Part shown: positions 31,601 through 41,424 of the stretch, one piece after another
Numbering within the stretch: position 1 is the first letter of the stretch
Layout of the letters: each line of letters opens with the position of its first letter
Source of the DNA: Oscarella lobularis
Taxonomy: Eukaryota; Porifera; Homoscleromorpha; Homosclerophorida; Oscarellidae
DNA: 64,000 nucleotides
Direction: 5' to 3'
Assembly: GCF_947507565.1 (NCBI RefSeq)
Contig: NC_089176.1
Coordinates: 1,116,001-1,180,000, forward strand
The notes under the pieces: model-generated
The model's database searches: none
What the model was told of the DNA's origin: nothing
The model's input: only the letters and a program-made list of their open reading frames with translations
Position numbers and translations under genes: made by a program

Positions 31601-33552
31601 TTCCAATAGGTGAAGTGTCTACGTACGTATATATATAGAGTGCATGATTAGGAGGGCTTAGGTTTAATTTTCGGCTCGAGACAGCCAGCGTATTATTGAC
31701 GTTTTTTGCTGGACGTTTTGTATACGATTGAATTAGCTAATTTTTAATCGTTTCAAAATGCAATATTAATTAAGTTGTCTCGTAGAACTTCATCCTGTCT
31801 GTCTGTCTGTTTGTTTTTTAGGCTATCATACTGTACGTAGAAGACGTGTATCGTTCGTAAATGACCTGCGATATATATATATATTTTTAGGTGCTCGTGT
31901 TAGTTTACAAGGCGCTGTCAGACGGGCTGCTACTTCCGTGGCCGGATCTGTCCGACGCTGCACAGGTGGGGTGTACTGGCGAGACGTTATCTTCACTTAC
32001 GCGTTTTTCCTGGTAGAATTGGAGTGGTCGTTCTGTGGAACACGGCAAACTTCTTAATCGACTCCTAACTCAGTTTATGCACGTCTGTCAGTCAGCTGCT
32101 GCCGACCAGGGAGGTTTGTGTCACTTTTGGACAGAGGAAGCACCCCTGGAATCTTTTCTTTTCAGTTACTGGATTTATTACGAAGACCCTTAGCATTCTC
32201 AAGGGAATGCTGGATTCGATATGCCACGAGGCCAAACATTCGAAATCGGTGATGTACAACAGTATTCAGGTCGTGGTGGAACCGGCTCTTCGGCTTTTTC
32301 ACGTCTACAAGAACAACATGAGTTCGACATCTTAATTGTTTGATGAAATTGATCGCGTGCTTAACCGAAGTTTCCTAGGTGTCATCGACGGTGTGATCTC
32401 GTTTTTTCATTCCCTATTCGATTGCTTGAGAACTCAACTCGGTCCCGAGTCAATTTTTCATATTGTGGAAATCATAATGTCACTCTTTTCTAAGTTCGTT
32501 GATAGAAAATTCCCTTCCCCACCGGCATTGTTACGTCTTTGTTCTTTCTAGAGAGTACATGCAGCAGGCTCTGCTCTCTGATCAACGATCCGGATGCCAG
32601 TTTACAGAAAAGTGAGACGTCGACTGTTCTAAGTACAGTGATTCGAATGTTCCTTCATTGCAGATTTTTGCATCTCCTTCGCCTTCTGGTTCAGGAACCG
32701 GGAAGCAAATTCACAGCCTTTTCTCCCAAAATACTAGATTTTTGTTTGCAAGAAATTTTGCCCGTTGTATCTACGGTATGCCACGCAACACCGGCCTAAC
32801 GTTTCGTCTAATTCTACTTCTTTTTTTATCAGTTGGACCATCCTGGCGTGAAGAGCGAGCTATTTAGCTTGTTTCACGAATTTTTTGTTATCAGATGGAG
32901 GCACGTGTCTCTTTTTCTCTTTCTTCTTTTACTATTCGGTTTCCTCCAGATACTTTTTCTCGGCATCGAGCGCCGGATGTGAACACGAATCGGAATTTGT
33001 AACTGTCGTGGAAGCCTTTCGTCAATGTCTGACGCAGACGGACGTCGCTTTGGTAAGACAAAGCCTTCAGCTGCTGGATGATCTGAACCGTAGATGCAAG
33101 CTTTATGAAAAGGCGAGAGGGACCCGCTGAGATTGAGTTGCTGCTTTTTATGTTGTTGTTGTTTCTTTTTAGGAGATCTTTAGGGAGAATCTCTTTAGTG
33201 GCATCGTTTACACTTTATTGACGGTTCTGGTCGAGAAGAGTCATACTTTGCTGCAAGATGAACTACTGGCTGCGTTGTTTACGTTGGCAGCGGTGGATTT
33301 CTTGGCGTTTTACAATAATCTGCTGCCGGGTTTTCTGATTCAGATTGCTGACTTGTCCGACGAGCAAAAGCGTCAATTAGCGGAAAAGATCACGTTGGAG
33401 AAAGTAAGCATAATTCACTCTTGTTTACTACTCGGCCGCTTTCACTTTTTTCACAGGATTGGCCGTCTTTTGTAAAAGTTATAATGGCGTTCGCTAATGA
33501 TATTCACTACTACGTTGTTTGTAACACTAGCTCCTTTCCTCATAGCACATAA
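28636..33552 (+). CDS. XPO6: exportin-6 (XPO6), nuclear exporter of actin/profilin
   Basis: Importin-beta-type HEAT-repeat exporter, 1068 residues from 24 exons: 28636-28638, 28719-28806, 28858-29174, 29225-29880, 29932-30058, 30121-30227, 30277-30373, 30427-30516, 30571-30591, 30629-30640, 30717-30862, 30939-31010, 31072-31222, 31292-31438, 31891-31965, 32017-32113, 32166-32321, 32379-32493, 32552-32611, 32664-32775, 32833-32900, 32950-33112, 33173-33403, 33457-33552. Blocks such as KVIVDIGLVDWP, LALGCVNELVTKK, SHWMAQFYLES, LLLPWPDLS and VLVEKSHTLLQDEL match vertebrate XPO6 in order. The start codon appears to stand alone in exon 1; a 12-base micro-exon (30629) is needed. Introns 32901-32949 and 33113-33172 have GC donors. 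The acceptor at 30716 is non-ideal. Confidence 0.88.
31439..31890. other. long XPO6 intron
   Basis: A 452-base intron, eight times the local norm, holding TCTG and TA simple repeats. No embedded gene seen. Confidence 0.6.
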
Positions 33553-33681
33553 ATTCACGTTAATTAGTAGAAGAGTAATTGCTTTATTAACCATTGGCAC
33601 GTGGAAAGAGAGATTCATAGATAAACAAAAACGCTTACAAAACAGTAGGACAAAACATTGAAGTCTGCTTTGGTTTTTTCG

Positions 33682-34921
33682 CTAGTTGCGAGGGTTCGAT
33701 TGAACGTTTTCATACAGAACATGTTCTAAAGGGAAATGGTATAAATGTATGTGATTGTCCTCTGCTGCCTTACGGTCTGACGAATCGTAGAAAACAATCT
33801 TCATTTGCTCGGAAGTGACGGAAACCGAAGCGTAGCTTCCATGATCGTCCTCCGGATCAGAAGGACCATAATGGTACACTAAAGACCCTTTCGGTATATC
33901 CTTCTAAAAACGGGCTTGTTAGAGTGACAGAAAAGCGAGCCAACTATAAAGTCTCGCCATGTGATGTTCAGATGAATCTGTAAGATGCCCAGCTCCAATG
34001 AGATAATAATTGACCGGGTTGCTACCGTCGTGAATATGCTCCATGCAGTGATCATGACCACAAAGGTACCTAGGGAACACTATAAGGGAATTACAACACA
34101 TAAAAACAGTTCTACTGACGCCGATGCGTTGTATTTTTCCAACATAGGCTTCAACCGACTGACCAGGATATCAGTTGGACCGTGTTTGCAGATCGACCAG
34201 ACAGGGTAGTGACCGGCAACGAGGAGCCAGGTGGCATTCGATTCGGTCAAGGTCTTCTCGATCCACGTCCATTGCTTGTCCGCTTGGTCAACCGAAAGAG
34301 GACCGGGAGGCGGAAGGTAACGCAGGATAGGGTCGGTCAGTCCAGCCAAAAGAATCGTGTCAATGACGACCAGTTGTAGAGTATGACCCGATTCGTCAAT
34401 GGGATAAGTCTAAATGAAGCCTCTCATAAAAAAACAAATCATACTAAGGCCCTTATGGTGTTTGTTGTACTTTCGTGTAGTAGTTGTTTGGTAGGTACCA
34501 CCGTTTGCTGACATTTGTATAGGCTATTTGGGCCGATTCATTTCCGTAGTGGTCGTGGTTTCCCAGCGAAATTAGCCAGGGCGATTGCAAAGAGGACGCC
34601 GTGAAGACATTCTACATATGCATAGAGGTGTCACGTGTGAGCTAAGCGTGTTCTCACCTCGAACGTTTCGTTGAAACGCTCGTCTTCCACATTCTTTACT
34701 CCATAGGAATAGAAGTTGTCGCCTAGTGATAGTTGAAACGACGACTCCAGCTTTTCAGCGGTAATTCCCATCGACGACGCTGTTTTCGTTTCAGCTTCCG
34801 TCGTGTATGGCGCAGTAGGCTTGCCGCCCCAGTCGCCCACAGCCAAGAAGGTTAGGCTGTCGGACAACAGGCACGGAACAGGAAGTGCAGAAAGAAGAGC
34901 CAGAAAGACAAGAAAAGCCAT
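33682..34921 (-). CDS. purple (tartrate-resistant) acid phosphatase, copy 1
   Basis: Secreted or lysosomal binuclear metallophosphatase of the ACP5 type, 342 residues. Minus-strand exons: 34921-34658, 34611-34471, 34409-34120, 34069-33958, 33903-33682. An N-terminal signal peptide (MAFLVFLALLSALPVPCLL) precedes the five metal-ligand motifs in order: GDWGG, GDNFY, GNHDHYGN, AGHYPVW and CGHDH. The intron 33904-33957 has a GC donor, whereas the duplicate gene has GT at the same place. It converges on XPO6 with 129 bases between stop codons. Frame open throughout; expected functional. Confidence 0.93.
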
Positions 34922-35835
34922 GTTGGGAGGAACCAAATGTCCGGGAATCTTTGTCACGCGCATACTAAACTCAGAGACCACGCGGCACGCGGCACGCGGC
35001 ACGTTCGTCGTTCGTCGCTGCCCTGAGTTGCTGCAAGATGCGTGCAGCTTGGATTGGACTTCTGGACGCCAATTGGTAAGCAGAACGAACTGAATCATCC
35101 CATTGCCCCGTTTTCGCACCATCTGACGGCGCGAAAACGACGTCCGAGCGTCAAAGCGCGTTGGTCGTTCTTCGAAAACGTTTTCTTCGTTGTACGACGT
35201 GGGGGCGACGTGACGATGCGCGCAAATCGCAGCGCTGCATCCACTCGCCTTTAGGCAATCCCTCACCGCTTGCACTCGCATTTCCTTTCATTTCATTCGC
35301 TTCTTCTTTACTTCTAGTTCGGCGAAGAAGACGACGAGAAATTAGAGCACGTGTGAGCGCGACATCAGGTTCGCACCGCAGCCTTTGGGCTCCCATGTGG
35401 TGTAGGCGTGCACATAGGGGGGGGGGGGACTCTCTGTGACATACGCGGGTCGGATTGCCTGACGTGCCACTGCCCGCGCTCGCGGGCATAGAAAATTTCC
35501 GGCAGTCTAACCATTAGGTCTGGTCTGGTTTCCGATCGTCTAATCGAGGGCGGGTTGGGGTTCGCGAGTGGGGGCGGGTGTCATGGCAGCGCATGAAGCC
35601 CACATGTGTATGTTGCAGAGAGTGTAGCGGGACAACGAATCGGTATAATGTAATGGCCACCCCTCACGTGCTTTGTTTGCATCACTACGTTAGTTTGCAC
35701 GGGTCCTCTCCCTTGCATTAGAGTTTAGTTGGTGGCTGCTAGTAGGGTAGGGCGGATTCTGTAGTAGGCTTGTAGCTCCTTCCCCTTCGTGCTTAGCTAG
35801 CAGCCGCCACGTGCTTTAGACCATTTTCAATGGAT
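34922..35835. other. upstream region of phosphatase copy 1
   Basis: About 900 bases with no supported gene: a GC-rich promoter-proximal block with short direct repeats near 34980-35010, a 12-base G run near 35417, and AT-rich sequence toward the minisatellite. The same region recurs upstream of copy 2. Confidence 0.55.
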
Positions 35836-36073
35836 TTTGAGGTAATCTAGGTGAATTAGAATATAGGAATATTTTAGGTCAATGGATTTTGAGGTAATCT
35901 AGGTGCCATTTGTTTTCATATTATTTCTCTTTCAGGTGTAGAGTAGGTTTTCTTCAGTAGGTTTTTATTTTAATAACAGGTTTTAGGTCAATGGATTTTC
36001 GAGGTAATTTAGGCATCATCTTTTCTCACGCAGCTAATCCGTTATTTAGGTCAATGGTAATCTTTAGATGTAG
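35836..36073 (+). repeat. AGGTCAATGGATTTTGAGGT minisatellite, short array
   Basis: Several imperfect units containing the core AGGTCAATGG-ATTTTGAGGTAAT are spaced irregularly by T-rich sequence. It is the shorter of two arrays; the other copy of the duplication carries a longer one. Confidence 0.8.
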
Positions 36074-36572
36074 AAGACAAAGCCTTCAGCTGCTGGATGA
36101 TCTGAACCGTAGGTGCAAGCTTTATGAAAAGGCGAGAGGGACCCGCTGAGATTGAGTTGCTGCTTTTTATGTTGTTGTTGTTTCTTTTTTAGGAGATCTT
36201 TAGGGAGAATCTCTTTAGTGGCATCGTTTACACTTTATTGACGGTTCTGGTCGAGAAGAGTCATACTTTGCTGCAAGATGAACTACTGGCTGCGTTGTTT
36301 ACGTTGGCAGCGGTGGATTTCTTGGCGTTTTACAATAATCTGCTGCCGGGTTTTCTGATTCAGATTGCTGACTTGTCCGACGAGCAAAAGCGTCAATTAG
36401 CGGAAAAGATCACGTTGGAGAAAGTAAGCATAATTCACTCTTGTTTACTACTCGGCCGCTTTCACTTTTTTCACAGGATTGGCCGTCTTTTGTAAAAGTT
36501 ATAATGGCGTTCGCTAATGATATTCACTACTACGTTGTTTGTAACACTAGCTCCTTTCCTCATAGCACATAA
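36074..36572 (+). pseudogene. XPO6 3'-end fragment (duplicated)
   Basis: Copies only part of the third-last and the last two XPO6 exons, with the same GC-AG intron between the first two. There is no upstream XPO6 sequence, so it cannot make exportin. It may still provide a transcript if read from a nearby promoter. Confidence 0.88.
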
Positions 36573-36701
36573 ATTCACGTTAATTAGTAGAAGAGTAATT
36601 GCTTTATTAACCATTGGCACGTGGAAAGAGAGATTCATAGATAAACAAAAACGCTTACAAAACAGTAGGACAAAACATTGAAGTCTGCTTTGGTTTTTTC
36701 G

Positions 36702-37933
36702 CTAGTTGCGAGGGTTCGATTGAACGTTTTCATACAGAACATGTTCTAAAGGGAAATGGTATAAATGTATGTGATTGTCCTCTGCTGCCTTACGGTCTGA
36801 CGAATCGTAGAAAACAATCTTCATTTGCTCGGAAGTGACGGAAACCGAAGCGTAGCTTCCATGATCGTCCTCCGGATCAGAAGGACCATAATGGTACACT
36901 AAAGACCCTTTCGGTATATCCTTCTAAAAACGGGCTTGTTAGAGTGACAGAAAAGCGAGCCAACTATAAAGTCTCACCATGTGATCTTCAGATGAATCTG
37001 TAAGATGCCCAGCTCCAATGAGATAATAATTGACCGGGTTGCTACCGTCGTGAATATGCTCCATGCAGTGATCATGACCACAAAGGTACCTAGGGAACAC
37101 TATAAGGGAATTACAACGCATAAAAACAGTTCTACTGACGCCGATGCGTTGTATTTTTCCAACATAGGCTTCAACCGACTGACCAGGATATCAGTTGGAC
37201 CGTGTTCGCAGATCGACCAGACGGGGTAGTGACCGGCAACGAGGAGCCAGGTGGCATTCGATTCGGTCAAGGTCTTCTCGATCCACGTCCATTGCTCGTC
37301 CGCTTGGTCAACCGAAAGAGGACCGGGAGGCGGAAGGTAACGCAGGATAGGGTCGGTCAGTCCAGCCAAAAGAATCGTGTCAATGACGACCAGTTGTAGA
37401 GTATGACCCGATTCGTCAATGGGATAAGTCTAAATGAAGCCTCTCATAAAAAAAAACAAATCATAGTAAGGCTTTGTTGTACTTTCGTGTAGTAGTTGTT
37501 TGGTAGGTACCACCGTTTGCTGACATTTGTATAGGCTATTTGGGCCGATTCATTTCCGTAGTGGTCGTGGTTTCCCAGCGAAATTAGCCAGGGAGATTGC
37601 AAAGAGGACGCCGTGAAGACATTCTACATGTGCATAGAGGTGTCACATGTGAGCTAAGCGTGTTCTCACCTCGAACGTTTCGTTGAAACGCTCGTCTTCC
37701 ACATTCTTTACTCCATAGTAATAGAAGTTGTCGCCTAGTGATAGTTGAAACGACGACTCCAGCTTTTCAGCGGTAATTCCCATCGACGACGCTGTTTTCG
37801 TTTCAGCTTCTGTCGTGTACGGCGCCGTAGGCTTGCCGCCCCAGTCGCCCACAGCCAAGAAGGTTAGGCTGTCGGACAACAGGCACGGAACAGGATGCGC
37901 AGAAAGAAGAGCGAGAAAGATAAGCAAAGTCAT
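36702..37933 (-). CDS. purple acid phosphatase, copy 2
   Basis: Recent duplicate of the gene at 33682-34921. Minus-strand exons: 37933-37670, 37623-37483, 37429-37140, 37089-36978, 36923-36702; 342 residues. Signal peptide MTLLIFLALLSAHPVPCLL differs slightly from copy 1; all metal-ligand motifs are kept (GDWGG, GDNFYYYG, GNHDHYGN, AGHYPVW, CGHDH). The last intron uses a GT donor where copy 1 has GC. The few amino-acid differences (for example at the signal peptide and near the CGHDH exon end) are conservative. Both copies keep about 900 bases of shared upstream sequence, so similar expression is likely. Confidence 0.93.
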
Positions 37934-38875
37934 CTTTTGTTGGGAGGAGTTATCCGGGAATCTTTGTCACGCGCATACTCAACGGAAAGACCACGAGAGC
38001 TCACCAACGCGGCACGCACCACGTTCGTCGTTCGTCGTTCGTCGCTTCCCCGAGTTGCTGCAAGATGCGTGCAGCTTGAATTGGACTTGTGGACGCCAAT
38101 TGGTAAGCAGAACGAACTGAAACATCATGCGCTTTCCTATTGCCCCGTTTTCGCGTTTTCGCACCATCTGACGGCGCGAAAACAGCGTCAGAGCGTCGAA
38201 GCGCGTTGGTCGTTTGCGAAAACGTTTTTTTCGTCGACGTGGGGGCGACGTGACGATCGATGCGCTCAAAGTGCGCGCATGCAGCGCGTCACTCACTGCA
38301 TCCACTCGCCTTTAGGCAATCCCTCACCGCATGCACCCGCATTTCCTTTCATTTCATTCGCTTCTTCTTTTCTTCTAGTTCGGCGAAGAAGACGACGAGA
38401 AATTAGAGCACGTGTCAGCGCGACATCAGGTTCGCACCGCAGCCTTTGGGCCCCCATGTGGTGTAGGCGTGCACATAGGGGGCGGGACTCTCTGTGACAT
38501 ACGCGGGTCGGATTGCCTGACGTGCCACTGCCCGCGCTCGCGGGCATAGAAAAAAATTTCCGGCAGTCTAACCATTAGGTCTGGTTTCCAATCGTCTAAT
38601 CGAGGGCGGGTTGGGGTTCGCGAGTGGGGGCGGGTGTCATGGCAGCGCATGAAGCCCACATGTGTATGTTGCAGAGAGTGTAGCGGGACAACGAATCGGT
38701 ATAATGTAATGGCCACCCCTCACGTGCTTCGTTTGCATCACTACGTTAGTTTGCACGGGTCCTCTCCCTTGCATTAGGGTTTAGTTGGTGGCTGCTAGTA
38801 GGGTAGGGCAGATTCTGTAGTAGGCTTGTAGCTCCTTCCCCTCCGTGCTTAGCTAGCAGCCGCCACGTGCTTTAG
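37934..38875. other. upstream region of phosphatase copy 2
   Basis: Duplicate of 34922-35835 with small indels. No gene seen. Confidence 0.55.
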
Positions 38876-39509
38876 ACCATTTTCAATGGATTTTGAGGTA
38901 ATCTAGGTTGATTAGAATATAGGAATATTTAGGTCAATGGATTTTGAGGTAATCTAGGTGCCATTTGTTTTCATATTATTTCTCTTTCAGGTGTAGAGTA
39001 GGCTTTCTTCAGTAGGTTTTTATTTTAATAACAGGTTTTAGGTCAATGGATTTTCGAGGTAATTTAGGCATCATCTTTTCTCACGTAGCTAATCCGTTAT
39101 TTAGATCAATGGATTTTGAGGTAATCTAGGTCTCAATAGCTAGGTTTCAAATTTTTCTTTTAGGTGTAGTCTAGTAGGTTTTTATTTTATTCACAGGTTT
39201 TAGGTCAGTAGATTTTTGAGGTACTTTAGGCGTCGTCTTTTTCACGTAGCTAATCTGTTATTTAGATCAATGGATTTTGAGGTAATCTAGGTCAATAGCT
39301 AGGTTTTATTGTTTTTCTTTTAGGTGTAGTCTAGTTGGTTTTTATTCTATTCACAGGTTTTGGAGATTCTTATTTTCAGGGTAGCTTAATGGGTTCTAAA
39401 TTTTTAATTTCACAGGTTTTAGGTCAATGGATTTTGAGGTAATTTAGGGTCGTCATTTCTCACGCAGCTAATCCGTTATTTAGGTCAATGGTAATCTTTA
39501 GATGTAGAA
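38876..39509 (+). repeat. AGGTCAATGGATTTTGAGGT minisatellite, long array
   Basis: At least eight irregular units of the same core as the short array, separated by T-rich spacers that repeatedly end in TTTCAGGT or CACAGGTT, which resemble splice acceptors. Ends in the same TAGATGTAGAAGA sequence as the short array. Confidence 0.8.
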
Positions 39510-40094
39510 GATATTTTGGTCTATTTTCACTGTATTTTGTTAATTGTTCTCGTTTTTGTTTTTGCGCAGGGTTTCAGGGTCAATGGACCAGGAAACATCA
39601 TTCAGAAGGTAAGTCAAAGTATATGAATTTTTAATAATTTTATGGTCATTCTGCTTTTTTCTTGAATTATTTCTTGTTGAAGGAGCTGACTCAGCTGAAA
39701 GATCATTGGGAAAGTCAAAGGTGAGCATGAAAATTGTCAACTGTAAACTTTGTTGCCTCATATAACAAGTCTCTTGTACAGTGTTCATTGTTGACTGGAA
39801 AACCCAGAAAGAAGCAACTTTTATACAGTATATAGTTTTTTTGTAGCGTAGTTAGTAATTTGCATGCTTAGCGTACCTTTGCATCACGTGCTGCCGGCGC
39901 GCTCGCGCCATCTCCGGGTATATCGTTTCGCGTACGATGGCCGTCTTATGCCGTGTGCTTCAAAAGCAGCGTGGCGAGCATTAAACGTGCTGTGGCTAGC
40001 CGAACGGTAGCAAAAGATCATTGCGATACTGCGCTACAAATAGCAGGTGGGTATTTTAGAAAGCTGTGTTTGTTGTTACTGACGTTTGTCTTTA
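39510..40094. other. gene-poor stretch with two exon-like segments
   Basis: Segments 39570-39608 and 39682-39720 are bounded by good splice-like sites and stay open across the join (ending ELTQLKDHWESQ), but no start or family is seen. It may be a short spliced transcript. Nothing else recognised. Confidence 0.3.
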
Positions 40095-40095
40095 T

Positions 40096-40390
40096 AGGAG
40101 TGGGGTCCTGAGCAAGACCTCGTGACCAAAAAACTGCTCCTCAGCCGGGGTCTGAGCATGACCCCGTCATAAAAAAAACTGCTCGTAGATAAGGGAGAGG
40201 GAGGGGGACGGTTGATTTATTCAATAAATTGAAAAAAAATGCACAGAGTCTTCCCTCGCGTTTCATGCATGAGCAGTTTGACAGGGTCATGCCCAGGACC
40301 CCTGCGAGGCAGTTTTTGATGACGGGGTCTTGCCCAGGACCCCGACGGAGCAGTTTTTGATGAAGGGGTCATGCTGAGGACCCCACTCCT
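40096..40390. repeat. fold-back (inverted-repeat) element with internal tandem units
   Basis: The ends are exact inverted repeats (AGGAGTGGGGTCCT at the left, its complement at the right). Each arm is built of tandem units of about 39 bases with the core GGGGTCCTGGGCATGACCCC followed by an A-run and CTGCTC: two units in the left arm, three in inverted orientation in the right. About 80 bases of purine-rich loop lie between. It resembles a non-autonomous fold-back DNA transposon; no clear target-site duplication or coding capacity. Confidence 0.75.
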
Positions 40391-41424
40391 AAAAGACACG
40401 CTTAGCTATAAATGAGAGACAATAAAACCTGCTTACAAGATAAAAATCCCGAGAGACGTAGATGGAGAGATGGATGGTGGTGAGACTGAGACTGCAGTCC
40501 CAGCAGCTGATGTGTGCCTGCTACCGTTTTCTGTAGACGCATGCAGGCACGTTTTGGTGTAGGCACCATTCTCCGACAGAGACTACCAATAAAGGATAGT
40601 AGTCTCTATTCAAAGATGCATGCCATAGGGTGGGCAGTTTTTCTGCTCGTGCCCAGGAGAGGTGGCCGTTTAGACGATATTGCCTCATACCACGGGAGGC
40701 ATACAATGGCCTTTTAGGTGTTTGCAACTTATAATTAAGTTACAAACCCCGTGGTCTCTTGGACCAACCCGTCCTTGCCGAGGACGTTGGGACCACGGTC
40801 AACCTCTTCGTCTTCTTCTTCTTCTTCTTCTGGATATCTAAAAATGACATGTTTTTACCACGAGATCAAGAAAAATTAGAAATCGGAGAGATGAGACAAA
40901 GTTCCATGGTTTGGTGCACTTCGGCTCAGTCGTTGATTTCAAATCTAATCTTTTTAGACAATCGAAACGCGTCAATGCAAACGTTTCACAGCCTCAAATT
41001 GGAACGAAAACGAAGGAATTGGGCAAAGCATGGATCCATGGTGGAAGGGTCCCCAGTGCCCACGTAGATAAGGCTTCTCATAAGGTACCTCAATAATTGG
41101 CAGCCGACTCCGCTGCATGCATCTCGATCTCATGAGAATCACGTCCATGCGATCGGCTGCGAAACACGTTGTAGCGACGTAAGTATCCGGCACAAGGTGA
41201 GAGAACAACCACGTTGCGCCTCAATGTTCGGGAGGACTCGCCCGCTGCAGGCGAAAAGAAATGACTGCTGCGAAAGAAGATCGGGACCTTCGACTCGCCC
41301 GGATTTCAAAACACGTGCTAATGGTATATATCTCCACGAACCTAAAAGTAATTCATTATACTTTCGTACAAAAAATCAATGCTCACGTTCGTCCGCATAC
41401 ATGGATAAAACACAAAAATCAAAT
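40391..41424. other. intergenic, no gene seen
   Basis: About 1 kb after the fold-back element. Short local inverted repeats occur near 40750-40797 (CCGTGGTC and its complement) and a CTT/TTC run near 40806. No exon with family resemblance. Confidence 0.5.

Larger units (their letters stand above)
33055..36073 (+). repeat. 3-kb tandem duplication, first copy
   Basis: The unit runs from inside the third-last XPO6 exon through the phosphatase gene and the minisatellite. It is repeated head to tail at 36074-39509 with few substitutions. The sequence AAGA is shared at the left edge, the junction and the right edge, suggesting microhomology at the breakpoint. Near-identity of introns and intergenic DNA indicates a young event. 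Confidence 0.92.
36074..39509 (+). repeat. 3-kb tandem duplication, second copy
   Basis: Second copy of 33055-36073, longer by about 400 bases because the minisatellite at its right end has more units. It carries a truncated XPO6 tail and a complete phosphatase gene. Confidence 0.92.

Noticed and set aside
34922-35281. Upstream in-frame extension of phosphatase copy 1 (long N-terminus)
   Set aside because: The start at 34921 gives a clean signal peptide and matches copy 2; the extension is not shared in frame.
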